Origin: an uncultured Rubripirellula sp.
GTDB lineage: Bacteria; Planctomycetota; Planctomycetia; Pirellulales; Pirellulaceae
DNA: 64,000 nt
Direction: 5' to 3'
NCBI GenBank assembly: GCA_938075415.1
Contig: CALJHC010000016.1
Location: 1-64,000, forward strand
In this document: piece after piece, positions 48,191-56,292 of the stretch
Layout: each line of letters begins with the position of its first letter
Position numbering within the stretch: the first letter of the stretch is position 1
Position numbers and translations under genes: made by a program
The notes under the pieces: generated by a model
What the model was told of the DNA's origin: nothing
What the model saw: the letters and a program-made list of their open reading frames with translations, nothing else
Databases searched by the model: none

Positions 48191-48949
48191 TCACCGAACC
48201 TCCAACCCCTCGATTCTAAAAACGGCCATATGAGTTGCACCATTAGGTGAAAGCCCCGGTGGGTATCTGTAGGACTCGGTATCAATCACAAAGCGCCCCG
48301 CCACCGTAACCGGTCGCGTCACAAAGTCCGTTGTATTGCCCTCCACCATTTGCACCATCACGCAATCGTAAAGTGCTGCACCAGGACCAAAACAACATTC
48401 TTGATTGTCACGAACCAAAACAAATTGTGAGATATTGGTCTCTGAAAATAAAGTCGAGGGAAGGATGTAACCGCGTAACGTCACATCACGACCATCAAGA
48501 CCTTTCAGTTCATCAGTGATCAGAACCTCATCGAATGGCTTGTCTTTTTCTAAATCAAATTTGAGATCATCAAAATTGATATCTCCCTTGGATAAAGCCG
48601 TCGCGCTGCTCTTTCGTTCCTCCACTCCTTTTGCTGGCGTGGTGGCGTCGCTGACTCGGCTCCGATCCACACTCGCTATCTCCTCGGATGGGGAAGTTTC
48701 AGGATTGGACTCCTCTCGCGGCACCTGAACCGTTGAACTTGAATCAATCGAGTCTGACCCACCGCTTGAATCACTTGGTCCTTGGGAATCATCCACCTGA
48801 TCGGTAACCGGAATGGAATCAGAATTCGCTTGAGCCGAATCCAAATTGGCAGCACCTGCCTGAGGATCCTGAGTCTCCGCGGAGCAGGAAACGAAACAAG
48901 TGATGAGGAGACCTCCCAATAACAGTGGCAGGACTTGTTGGTTTTTCAT
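48191..48949 (-). CDS. Lipoprotein with DUF3299 domain
   Basis: A 252-residue predicted lipoprotein. The lipobox is in LLITCFVSCSAETQ, so it is anchored by Cys22 or nearby. A long Ser/Asp/Glu-rich linker (residues 25-130) precedes a DUF3299 domain: LDGRDVTLRGYILPS, FVLVRDNQECCFGPGAALYDCVMVQM (Cys pair about 183-184) and VTVAGRFVID. The C-C-F-G-x(n)-C pattern is the hallmark and suggests metal or thiol chemistry. DUF3299 genes elsewhere often sit with MacB-like ABC transporters, some linked to zinc, but no transporter is present here. Last gene of a same-strand group that includes a second DUF3299 gene. Confidence 0.88.
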   Translation of the reverse strand: MKNQQVLPLLLGGLLITCFVSCSAETQDPQAGAANLDSAQANSDSIPVTDQVDDSQGPSDSSGGSDSIDSSSTVQVPREESNPETSPSEEIASVDRSRVSDATTPAKGVEERKSSATALSKGDINFDDLKFDLEKDKPFDEVLITDELKGLDGRDVTLRGYILPSTLFSETNISQFVLVRDNQECCFGPGAALYDCVMVQMVEGNTTDFVTRPVTVAGRFVIDTESYRYPPGLSPNGATHMAVFRIEGLEVR

Positions 48950-48958
48950 TGGATTCGA

Positions 48959-49129
48959 TCATTGCGCTGAGGGTGAATGTTCGGTCGATTGCAAATTAAG
49001 CAGCAACGCATCGGTCGCGAGCCCAGCACTCTGAAACGGTTCAACTTCACACCATGGTCCATTCAATCTGCAGCAAAGGGAGCATTGGTCTTGAACTGAT
49101 AACTCGAGATCAACCACACGACCCACCAT
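48959..49129 (-). CDS. Small Cys-rich ORF (56 aa) between two DUF3299 genes
   Basis: An open frame of 57 codons, ATG 49127-49129 to TGA 48959-48961, fills the space between the two DUF3299 genes. It begins 18 bp after one stop codon and ends 9 bp before the next start. The product opens MVGRVVDLELSVQDQCSLCC and goes on RLNGPWC, giving four Cys in a C-x2-C-C-x6-C pattern. No strong ribosome site is seen, so coupling to the upstream gene would be needed. No homologue is recognised. Position, orientation and Cys content argue for a real gene; a 186-bp gap could contain such a frame by chance. Confidence 0.45.
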   Translation of the reverse strand: MVGRVVDLELSVQDQCSLCCRLNGPWCEVEPFQSAGLATDALLLNLQSTEHSPSAQ

Positions 49130-49147
49130 GATACCGTTTTTCAGCGA

Positions 49148-49879
49148 TCAACGAACATCATCCACTTTCATTCGATAGAAAACAGAATTATCGAAATCGG
49201 TAACGCGACGCGGTGCCGTGTTGAGCAGAAATGTTCCCGCAAGTTTTTTCTTGGTGAGCCCTGCTTTGGTGGATTGTCCATCCGTTAGGGTTACTTCAAT
49301 CATGTCGCAACTTTTTGGCTGACCGCCAAAACAACAGGTCCCGAGATCGGGTACCAAAATGAAACGTTTCAGCATTCCGCTTCCAGATGAAGGGTGGATG
49401 TAACCCTTCAGAAAAACCGATTCACCATCGATTTCGATAGCTCGTTGCGTTGGAGCGTCAATGGATTGACTTGTCTCCTGTTGTAATTCATAGAACTGAA
49501 CTCGCGTGTAGCCCTCTGGAACCTCTGTCAGGTAGACGTAGGCGTGCATTGAGGAGCCACCAATGACGATCAGAGCATTAAGGCACATCCCGGCTGCAGC
49601 GATGTTCAAGCCTTCATACTCTTGAGGGTATTTCCTGATCTGGCGGTATCCAACCCATGCGGTCATGAAGCCAATCAAGGAGAGGCCGAGTGCGGGCCAC
49701 AAGAACAGCCCACCAACGAATCCTAAACCTGCAAAAACCAGTGAGGTGATCGCAGTCGAACTGATTGCTCGGTAAGGAAACTCGACCGAATCTTCCGCGG
49801 ACAACAAGTTTTGATCGTTGACGATCGAACTGCCCGCAACATCGGATGCAGAAATTTCTTTTGGTTGATCCATGGACAT
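49148..49879 (-). CDS. Membrane protein: DUF4190-like TM pair plus DUF3299 domain
   Basis: A 243-residue protein. Two or three hydrophobic segments (TAITSLVFAGLGFVGGLFLW, ALGLSLIGFMTAWVGY, LNIAAAGMCLNALIVIGG) resemble the DUF4190 membrane anchor. The external part is DUF3299, with IEIDGESVFLKGYIHPS and FILVPDLGTCCFGGQPKSCDMIEVTL, sharing the CCFG...C pattern with the lipoprotein downstream. Start 49879 (MSMDQPKE) is chosen; the frame is open to 49921 without a reason to extend. It is a paralogue of the 48191 gene with a different anchor, so the two may form a heteromer. Confidence 0.85.
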   Translation of the reverse strand: MSMDQPKEISASDVAGSSIVNDQNLLSAEDSVEFPYRAISSTAITSLVFAGLGFVGGLFLWPALGLSLIGFMTAWVGYRQIRKYPQEYEGLNIAAAGMCLNALIVIGGSSMHAYVYLTEVPEGYTRVQFYELQQETSQSIDAPTQRAIEIDGESVFLKGYIHPSSGSGMLKRFILVPDLGTCCFGGQPKSCDMIEVTLTDGQSTKAGLTKKKLAGTFLLNTAPRRVTDFDNSVFYRMKVDDVR

Positions 49880-50078
49880 GAAATTAATCTCGAAACTGGC
49901 GAGAGAGACGATTAGAGCCAAAACACGAACCGTTTCACTTCGATTTCAGTGCTCTATCTCGCGAACGCATCTTGAAACGTGGAAATTTGCAAATGGGCTA
50001 TTGATCATTTGGCAGATTGAACGACACCGTTCGTGAACTCGCAATGTACGCAGCGAGTAGGAACTGGGTTCATGGCCG

Positions 50079-51344
50079 TCATCTTATGAAAGTAGTGTTT
50101 TCGCGAAAGATGGCGATATCTGCCGCAGTTAGGCCATCCGATTCGCCAGCGGATATCGCAACCAGACCTATATTTATTTGATCAGTGATCATTGATGAAC
50201 TACTGCTACCAGCGTCTCTTGCTGGGACCGGAATGGAGAAGAAAGTATTCGCCCGACGAACACTTTCCGGATCTACCTTCTCTACCTTTTTCAATGCTTC
50301 TTTTGCCGAATCAAGCGGGCAAGCTCGCAGGTAATTGACGACGGGCACTCGAACCCAATTATTGTCCGGATCTGCATTAACAAACAGGTCAACTAACCGA
50401 TCGATCTGACTCCAGTCATTCCATCGGGCGAGATCCGGTATGACGAGATCCGCAAGGTCTTTTCGATCAAGCACATGATGGAGTGATTCGACCAAAGCAC
50501 TTCTTGGAATCACATCCCCCTCAGTTCCGTGGAATCGCACTGCCATAATCGCCTGATAGGTATCTGCGTAAGGTGCCTGCTTGTTGGCCAAAAACAACTC
50601 ATTGATCAAATCTAATCCGCCTTCACCACCGAGAGTCAGGTAACAGGCAATCATCGCATCCAGGCCACCACGCGTGCTTTTGGATGTACTTCGAAGCATT
50701 CTTTCCAACATCGTCAGATCACTCTTGTCACCACAGACACCCAACATCGTCAAATAGAGGCGTTTGCGGTCGGTTGGCATTTCTGGATCTGATATCCAAC
50801 GAACCAACTGATCATGATCCATTTCAGGACTCAGTTGCTTAACCGCTTCGTAAGGAGCGATTGCGAATTCATCATAGGCATCTCGGGCCAACATTGATTC
50901 CTCATCCTGCAGGTGCCCATAGTAGAATCGCAAGCGAGCCAAATCACTGTCCTCAAGAGCATTCATTTTCCCGATGTACTTTTCAGCCCGCTCGCTCACC
51001 GGCAAACAAGACCACTGCAAATCCGGAGGGTCGACACCAGACAGCATGAAGCGACGACCCTTGGAGACGTCTCCGTAATAAATCGCATCAATCTCGTCAC
51101 CGATTTTGACCAAGTCACCACCCTTGAGCACTTGGACCACCTTCATTCGCAATTTACCGGTTTCCGCGTCTCGCTCCTCGGCATCTTGCAAAGAAGTGGC
51201 AATCACTACCGCATCCATTGCAGCCATCTCTTGGCGAAGTGTTTGGGACACTGCGTTACAAAATGGACAGGCGGTTGCTGGTAAGGAAACCAAGCAACCG
51301 ACCAGAAGAACAAAAATTGATTTCAAAGGTTTTAAAGTCATCAT
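50079..51344 (-). CDS. Exported protein with N-terminal CPFC motif and HEAT-like region
   Basis: A 421-residue exported protein of no named family. Signal peptide MMTLKPLKSIFVLLVGCLVSLPATA is followed immediately by CPFCNAVSQTLRQEMAAMDAVVIA, a C-x2-C at the mature N-terminus. Residues about 50-130 look like a small beta domain (KLRMKVVQVLKGGDLVKIGDEIDAIYYGD, OB-like). The rest is helical and HEAT-like. The pattern recurs in planctomycetes. A start further upstream (51377) is possible but would disrupt the signal peptide. It lies 199 bp upstream of the DUF3299 genes on the same strand. The exposed Cys pair suggests metal binding or disulfide chemistry. Confidence 0.72.
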   Translation of the reverse strand: MMTLKPLKSIFVLLVGCLVSLPATACPFCNAVSQTLRQEMAAMDAVVIATSLQDAEERDAETGKLRMKVVQVLKGGDLVKIGDEIDAIYYGDVSKGRRFMLSGVDPPDLQWSCLPVSERAEKYIGKMNALEDSDLARLRFYYGHLQDEESMLARDAYDEFAIAPYEAVKQLSPEMDHDQLVRWISDPEMPTDRKRLYLTMLGVCGDKSDLTMLERMLRSTSKSTRGGLDAMIACYLTLGGEGGLDLINELFLANKQAPYADTYQAIMAVRFHGTEGDVIPRSALVESLHHVLDRKDLADLVIPDLARWNDWSQIDRLVDLFVNADPDNNWVRVPVVNYLRACPLDSAKEALKKVEKVDPESVRRANTFFSIPVPARDAGSSSSSMITDQINIGLVAISAGESDGLTAADIAIFRENTTFIR

Positions 51345-51829
51345 GCGTCGCCACATCGAGAATGACCAATCGCCCAAATCTGGGAATCAGCCGTCAATCA
51401 TTACTTCATCAGGCCCGGATCCAACGATTTCAAAGTCGTTTTCTCCCCAATCGCCTTCCTCAATCATAGGTGTTCTGACGCCTGAATGAGAAGGCATTCT
51501 GGATCAGACCTAGAGAAAAGTACAACCAATAAGGGTTCGGTCGGCTGGTTGCCTCTGGAAGATTAGCCTCAAAAACCGACCATGAACAACTAAACCACTC
51601 CTGAGGAGAATGCCGATACTGACGCTATGCCAAAGGCCGATCTTGCGCAATTCCAGCGTAAAAATGTTGGTGACGGGCTTAATCCAGTCAATTTGGACGG
51701 TCTCAAACGAGGCAGCACGCTTCAATTTTGCGAGCGTCGTCGCCTCTGGGCGGGGCAGATAGCTGAACAATCTTTTCGAATTGCCCGCTTTAAAGAACGG
51801 GCTCGATCGTCTCGAGGGGGGACGTTGTG
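51345..51829. other. Divergent intergenic region with upstream hairpin
   Basis: This is the divergent promoter region of the CPFC gene and the Tyr-rich gene. A 67-codon frame (51627-51830) ends across the next gene's start; its product (MPKADLAQFQRKNVGDGLN...) is basic with no recognised domain and is left uncalled. A hairpin GCCCG-(10 nt)-CGGGC at 51783-51802 lies just before the ribosome site of the Tyr-rich gene. Confidence 0.45.
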
Positions 51830-52153
51830 ATGTTACGACATCTTTTAATTGCTGCCGTTTTATGCTGTAGCTACGCGACCTGGACGGAGTCCGCTTCGGC
51901 CGAAGAGAAGGCCTACGGTCGCAACTGGGGTGGACAGTCGGATTTCCAGAACTGGAATCGTTTCTACCACTACCCATACGTTTACTACCCACAAAATTTT
52001 TACGGGCAGGAGTACTTCCGAAGTAGTGATAGCCTGTACCACCGGTACCCGCCTGAAATGCGGATTCCTGTCTACAACAAGAATTGGCACAACTATTATC
52101 CAAGCAACCGCCGGTTCCACTCAGGTCATCATTTCTTATTGGACGTTTTTTAA
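51830..52153 (+). CDS. Small secreted Tyr-rich protein
   Basis: A 107-residue secreted protein with signal peptide MLRHLLIAAVLCCSYATWTESASA. The mature part is strikingly rich in Tyr, Asn, His and Phe (NWNRFYHYPYVYYPQNFYG, YHRYPPEMRIPVYN, NYYPSNRRFHSGHH). No catalytic motif and no Cys in the mature part. Such aromatic-rich short proteins occur in planctomycetes and may be wall- or matrix-associated, but the role is unknown. GAGGGGGGA lies 8 nt before ATG 51830; a GTG at 51827 is directly adjacent and possible. Confidence 0.72.
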   Translation: MLRHLLIAAVLCCSYATWTESASAEEKAYGRNWGGQSDFQNWNRFYHYPYVYYPQNFYGQEYFRSSDSLYHRYPPEMRIPVYNKNWHNYYPSNRRFHSGHHFLLDVF

Positions 52154-52339
52154 AACGCTCAACCCGAAAAGATCCTGAATCAACAGGGGTAAATCGACGT
52201 CCCATGAACCGTGCCTGAGCTCTCACTAAAGGTGTTGAGCCCGGCTTGGTGATTGTGACAGACAGGTCGTTGAAGATTCAGTTCAGGGCGTCATGAATCG
52301 CCCGCTGAAACCGGTCGATTTCGTGGTCAATTCAGGTAC

Positions 52340-53743
52340 ATGGGTCGTCCGATGGCTGATAGCACCAAGATTCGGCGATTTGCTCGCCTTTTGGAGCAGG
52401 ATTCCGCGGTTGTTTGGGTTATCAACCACCAAGGAGTCCTGGTATTCGTCTCCGGCGGGTGCGCAGCGTGGTTGGGGATCGAGGGCGATCAACTGATCGG
52501 CAGGAGGTCTCGGGCAGGAACCGCCGTATCGGATGAGACAGCAGATCGCCTTGCAGCTTGCCTCTCCCCTCCCCCGGGCTTTGAACGTCGGGGAACTGCC
52601 TCGTTACGCATCCAGCCACCCGCTTCAAAGTCGCACCGTCCGACCCCACGAGAGGTTCGCTACGTTCGCGTTGGTGCTTCAGACTCGGCATTCACCATCG
52701 GTGTGGCTGGCCTCTTCGACGACCGTCACGAGGAGCCAGAAATACAAGATGCGGTTGCCATCCGTCAAAGGCTTGATCTTTGGCGTCAGAAGCACTCGAT
52801 ACTTGGTGCGATTGCGACAATTGGCGAGACACCCGCAGCAAAAAGAGTTCAACGAAGGATCAAGGTTGCGGGATCTGTTCGCACCCACTTGGGAATCTTT
52901 CAACCACCCGGCGGTGGCGGTGAATCGATTGCAATCAAACTACACCAAGAGTCAGCTCCAGGAGAACCATTCATTCAAATCGATGGTCCTTTAATGGACC
53001 CCGAACTATTGGACTCAGCTTTGATGCCACTTCTCAACCGCCTCAGCGATTCAGAGAAATCACTGGGTACCGTGTTGTTGAAAGAAATTAGTCACACTTC
53101 GGTCGATTCCCAGCGTCGCCTTGATTCTCTTCTCGCAAGCTTTCCGGATCGTTTAAGACTCATCGCCATTGCCGATTTACGAGATCAAGAAATCGCGTAT
53201 CCGACTAATTCTGAAGACTTGATCCCCCGAGACGAACAAACCTCGGGAATCATTGTTCCAGAATTGATGGATCGACTCGATTCGGTGCAAGTCATCTGCC
53301 AGCCGCTATCAAGACGGGTGAACGATATTCACCTCATCGCCGGGGCACTTTTGGACCGTCAACAAGCCAGCGGTCAAAGCACTGCCGAACGAATCAGCCG
53401 CCCCGCACTGGACGCAATGGTCAACTATCCATGGCCGAGAAACTTTAGCGAATTAGAAGACGCGATCATTCATGCCTGCCGGACTGCGGTTAGCGAATCC
53501 ATACGCTTGGAAGACTTACCACTAAGCATTCGATCATACAGGTCACCGGCACCAAAAAATACAATAAAGCCTTTGCCGTTGGATGATGCACTGGCGCTTC
53601 ATGAACAACAGTTGTTAACAGAGGCGATGGAACAGGCAGGTGGAAACCGTTCTGAAGCAGCTCGACAGCTTGGAATCTCTCGTTCTCGCCTGATCAGAAA
53701 ACTCGATCAAGATTCAAATCGCGAAGGTCGTTCGTCAACATGA
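52340..53743 (+). CDS. Degenerate NtrC-type regulator: PAS-like, inactive AAA+, Fis HTH
   Basis: A 467-residue transcription-factor-like protein. Residues 12-125 are PAS-like (SAVVWVINHQGVLVFVSGGC). Residues 155-390 align by pattern with sigma-54 activator AAA+ domains, but key sites are lost. Walker A GESGTGKE is replaced by PPGGGGESIA (189-198, no Lys) and Walker B LDEI by LLKEI (246-250, Asp to Lys). No GAFTGA loop is seen. The arginine-finger-side helix YPWPRNFSELEDAIIHAC is kept. A Fis-type HTH closes the chain (EAMEQAGGNRSEAARQLGISRSRLIRKL, 428-455). It should bind DNA without ATP-driven activation. The next gene overlaps it by ATGA. Confidence 0.85.
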   Translation: MGRPMADSTKIRRFARLLEQDSAVVWVINHQGVLVFVSGGCAAWLGIEGDQLIGRRSRAGTAVSDETADRLAACLSPPPGFERRGTASLRIQPPASKSHRPTPREVRYVRVGASDSAFTIGVAGLFDDRHEEPEIQDAVAIRQRLDLWRQKHSILGAIATIGETPAAKRVQRRIKVAGSVRTHLGIFQPPGGGGESIAIKLHQESAPGEPFIQIDGPLMDPELLDSALMPLLNRLSDSEKSLGTVLLKEISHTSVDSQRRLDSLLASFPDRLRLIAIADLRDQEIAYPTNSEDLIPRDEQTSGIIVPELMDRLDSVQVICQPLSRRVNDIHLIAGALLDRQQASGQSTAERISRPALDAMVNYPWPRNFSELEDAIIHACRTAVSESIRLEDLPLSIRSYRSPAPKNTIKPLPLDDALALHEQQLLTEAMEQAGGNRSEAARQLGISRSRLIRKLDQDSNREGRSST

Positions 53744-54177
53744 CTCGACCTGATTCATCATCTGCCGCACTACCCACGATCCAATCGATTCGCTGGATCA
53801 TCAGCGAACCAGAGGATCGGTGGTTCTACGCGGTAAGAAGATTTTGCAGTGATTTGACGGGAGACTCCGTTCAACATCTGGTGGAACGTTGCCCTGCGGA
53901 GACGAATCACCCGATTATCAAGGATGATTCTGCTCTCGTCCTGCTTTGGGAGGTCAATCGAGGTAATCTTGTGGATTGTCTTGACCAAATCATTGCGAAT
54001 TCTTGGGCCTTGCCGAATTGTCTTCAGATGGTTGCGTGCTCAGAAATCAGTTCATCCCAACGACTCTCACTCTCCCAGCTCCAGATTGGTTGCTTTTTAT
54101 CGAAACCGGAAGAATTGGCAAAATGTGAACCAATTCTGCACGGCTACTTCGCAAAAATTGGCCGGCTTCTAAACTAA
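53740..54177 (+). CDS. Unknown protein coupled to the NtrC-like regulator
   Basis: A 145-residue soluble protein of no recognised family; no signal peptide or membrane segment. Its ATG overlaps the regulator's stop as ATGA, so the two are translationally coupled. The chain has an alpha/beta look with hydrophobic strands (SALVLLWEV, QMVACSEI, IGCFLSKP) that could be receiver-like or flavodoxin-like, but no conserved Asp pair or nucleotide site is visible. The tight coupling suggests it modulates or binds the degenerate regulator. Function not assigned. Confidence 0.68.
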   Translation: MTRPDSSSAALPTIQSIRWIISEPEDRWFYAVRRFCSDLTGDSVQHLVERCPAETNHPIIKDDSALVLLWEVNRGNLVDCLDQIIANSWALPNCLQMVACSEISSSQRLSLSQLQIGCFLSKPEELAKCEPILHGYFAKIGRLLN

Positions 54178-54303
54178 GGGTGCTAGCGTGCCTCACCGCA
54201 TCTCGCAGCTCTTGATCATCAAGTGCTATTCAAACCACCTGATTCAATCCCCAACATTGCCCCAGACTGCAGTCTGCACCCCTCCAAAATCCGATCCTTA
54301 AAA

Positions 54304-55386
54304 ATGACTGATTCCCCAGTTCAAGTTATTCGTCAAGCCATTGGTAATCACCCCGACCCTGAAACGGGTCGTTCTATCGAGTCGATGGGACAGCTGCTTG
54401 CAATTTCCGTCGATCAGGAAAAAGTGAACGTCGAAGTTGCTCTTAGCACTCATTCGATGCCCATTTTGGATGACTTTCGGGAAGCACTGGAATCAAAAAT
54501 CGTCGCCGCATTGCCGGGTTCTAACCCGGAGATAAAGATCTCCACTCACAATCGACCCCCCGTACGACTCGGGCAAATTGCTTTGCGAGCCAAAAGCGTC
54601 ATTGTGGTTGGTAGCGGTAAAGGTGGCGTCGGAAAGAGCACGGTCGCGGCAAGTATTGCTTTGACACTCCAGCGACTCGGCTCAAAAGTTGGTCTGCTTG
54701 ATGCAGATGTTTATGGACCAAGTATTCCACAACTACTAGGTCTATCAGGACGCCCCGCCGTCAATGCAACGAAGCGTATCGAACCAATCAAGCTCAATGG
54801 TCAGATGCCCGTGATGTCAATGGGCTTCCTTGTCGAACCGGACCAAGCGGTGATCTGGCGAGGCCCGATGCTTCACGGTTCTATTAACCAGTTTCTCTCC
54901 GATACAGACTGGGGTGAACTGGATTATCTAATCATTGATATGCCCCCTGGAACCGGTGATGTCGCTCTGACACTCTCTCAAGCGATTCCTATCGCGGGAT
55001 CCGTGATCGTTTGCACTCCGCAGGAAGTCGCCTTATTGGATGCTGTCAAAGCGATCAGCATGTTTCGCAAGGTAAATATCCCGATTCTCGGAATGGTGGA
55101 AAACATGAGTGGGTTCCTATGTCCGGATTGCGGAAAAACCTACGACATCTTTGGACGGGGCGGAGCGAGAACAAAATCTGATGAGACGAACGTTCCCTTC
55201 TTAGGCTGCTTACCAATTGACATCACGCTGCGGACCGCTGGGGATGAAGGAAGACTAGCCGAGGTCATTGATCAAGATGAACGAGCTCGTGCTCCCTTGG
55301 AGGCCGTAACCAAAGCAATGGTGAGAGAGCTAGCTTCGCAAACGTTACAGCGTCCGGCTCAGGGGACGACATTACCGGTTCTTTGA
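54304..55386 (+). CDS. mrp: Mrp/NBP35-family Fe-S carrier ATPase
   Basis: A 360-residue cytosolic P-loop ATPase that carries and transfers Fe-S clusters (Mrp/ApbC/NBP35 group). Residues 1-75 are a MIP18-like (DUF59) domain. The deviant Walker A is GSGKGGVGKSTVA (about 102-114), followed by LLDADVYGPSIPQLLG, DYLIIDMPPGTGDVALTL and the cluster-binding CPDC in FLCPDCGKTYDIFGRGGA (about 273-276). ATG 54304 is chosen, since the upstream GTG at 54223 adds an unrelated leader. It ends before the convergent H1-like gene, with a terminator between them. Confidence 0.95.
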   Translation: MTDSPVQVIRQAIGNHPDPETGRSIESMGQLLAISVDQEKVNVEVALSTHSMPILDDFREALESKIVAALPGSNPEIKISTHNRPPVRLGQIALRAKSVIVVGSGKGGVGKSTVAASIALTLQRLGSKVGLLDADVYGPSIPQLLGLSGRPAVNATKRIEPIKLNGQMPVMSMGFLVEPDQAVIWRGPMLHGSINQFLSDTDWGELDYLIIDMPPGTGDVALTLSQAIPIAGSVIVCTPQEVALLDAVKAISMFRKVNIPILGMVENMSGFLCPDCGKTYDIFGRGGARTKSDETNVPFLGCLPIDITLRTAGDEGRLAEVIDQDERARAPLEAVTKAMVRELASQTLQRPAQGTTLPVL

Positions 55387-55565
55387 ACGATGTGCGGAGA
55401 ACCGCATCGCATTGACTGACCACTGGCAGCAGCAAAAACTGGTGACGGATCGTGTCCGGAATCTGATTGAAGGCTAGCCTTACCGGCAATTAGATGATCG
55501 GTATCTGTGCATCAGTCAGACAATGGACAAATGGAATGGCCAGACAGAGGTGGGCCAAAACTACG

Positions 55566-55605
55566 AAAAAAGCCAAGCAAGAGATATACTCCAACTTGGC
55601 TTTTT
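55566..55605. terminator. Intrinsic terminator between Mrp and H1-like genes
   Basis: An 11-bp stem AAAAAGCCAAG / CTTGGCTTTTT with a 17-nt loop is flanked by A-run and T-run. It lies downstream of both convergent genes, so it can terminate both transcripts. On the minus strand the arm is followed by a six-T run. Confidence 0.82.
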
Positions 55606-55644
55606 GGCTTTGATTCGGCCAGAGAGACCGATTTGCGAGTCAAA

Positions 55645-55935
55645 TTAGCGACGCTTCTTAGCTGCCTTTTTGGTAGCTTTCTTAGTAGCACGCTTCTTTG
55701 TGGCTTTCTTAGCAACTTTTTTAGCTGCTTTCTTTTTAGTAGCCTTCTTCTTAGTAGCTTTCTTCTTAGTAGCTTTCTTCTTGGTAGCTTTTTTCTTAGC
55801 AACTTTTTTAGTTGCCTTTTTAGCTGCCTTCTTAGCTGCTTTCTTCTTAGTAGCCTTCTTCTTGGTAGCTTTTTTCTTTGCTACCTTCTTTGCTACTTTC
55901 TTCGCTACTTTCTTCTTCGCTTTTTTCTTGGCCAC
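55645..55935 (-). CDS. Histone H1-like Lys/Ala-rich DNA-binding protein
   Basis: A 96-residue protein made almost wholly of (K)KKATKKKA-type repeats: Lys, Ala, Thr and Val only, ending KRATKKATKKAAKKRR. This is the composition of the C-terminal tail of eukaryotic H1 and of bacterial H1-like proteins found in planctomycetes, chlamydiae and bordetellae, which bind and compact DNA. No globular domain is present. The start is GTG at 55933-55935, fixed by a perfect GGAGG 5 nt upstream; the frame extends to 56022 only by an unlikely leader. A terminator follows 40 bp downstream. Confidence 0.9.
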   Translation of the reverse strand: MAKKKAKKKVAKKVAKKVAKKKATKKKATKKKAAKKAAKKATKKVAKKKATKKKATKKKATKKKATKKKAAKKVAKKATKKRATKKATKKAAKKRR

Positions 55936-56292
55936 GTTTTCCTCCGCTGAGAAAAGATACGTTGGCGAGTCTTCGTGACTTGTAAAGCGCCGCTTTAAAA
56001 GCCACCGGCCACGGCTCACCAATCGTCATTGGTGGTTAGAAAACTGAAGCTTTGATGCAACGCATCGGTCCTGCTCAATCGTCTAACCGTTACAAACTTG
56101 GCGTAACTTTACGCGCTTCCGCAGATTCCGCAACATCTTTTTATGAAAAAAAGTGGTTGCAAGGAAAAATATTTTTGTTACGAGACCAGCCGATTGCGAG
56201 TTCGCAACACAGCTCTGACCCATTTTCGATCATCAAACTGACGATAAATCCATCAGCTGATCATTCGTCAATTGTTCGATTCCGACTTCGCT
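55936..56292. other. Region upstream of H1-like gene
   Basis: The region holds the promoter of the H1-like gene and the space past the M50 protease stop. A hairpin CACCAAT-cgtc-ATTGGTG sits at 56017-56034, about 80 bp before the H1 start, so it may lie in its 5' leader. The part from 56140 is A+T-rich. No gene was recognised. Confidence 0.5.
55941..55945 (-). promoter_or_regulatory. Shine-Dalgarno GGAGG that fixes a GTG start
   Basis: The minus strand reads GGAGG-AAAAC-GTG-GCC. The spacing of 5 nt selects the GTG codon of the H1-like gene, where no ATG is available in the lysine-rich part. Confidence 0.85.

Noticed and set aside
51510..52226. A 238-codon open frame on the minus strand over the Tyr-rich gene
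   Set aside because: Its product is Arg/Ser-rich without domains and it is antisense to a gene with a signal peptide and a strong ribosome site.
55670..55978. A plus-strand frame coding for Phe/Ala/Leu/Val repeats that looks like a membrane protein
   Set aside because: It is the reverse complement of the lysine-rich H1-like gene, which has a Shine-Dalgarno site and a terminator on its own strand.
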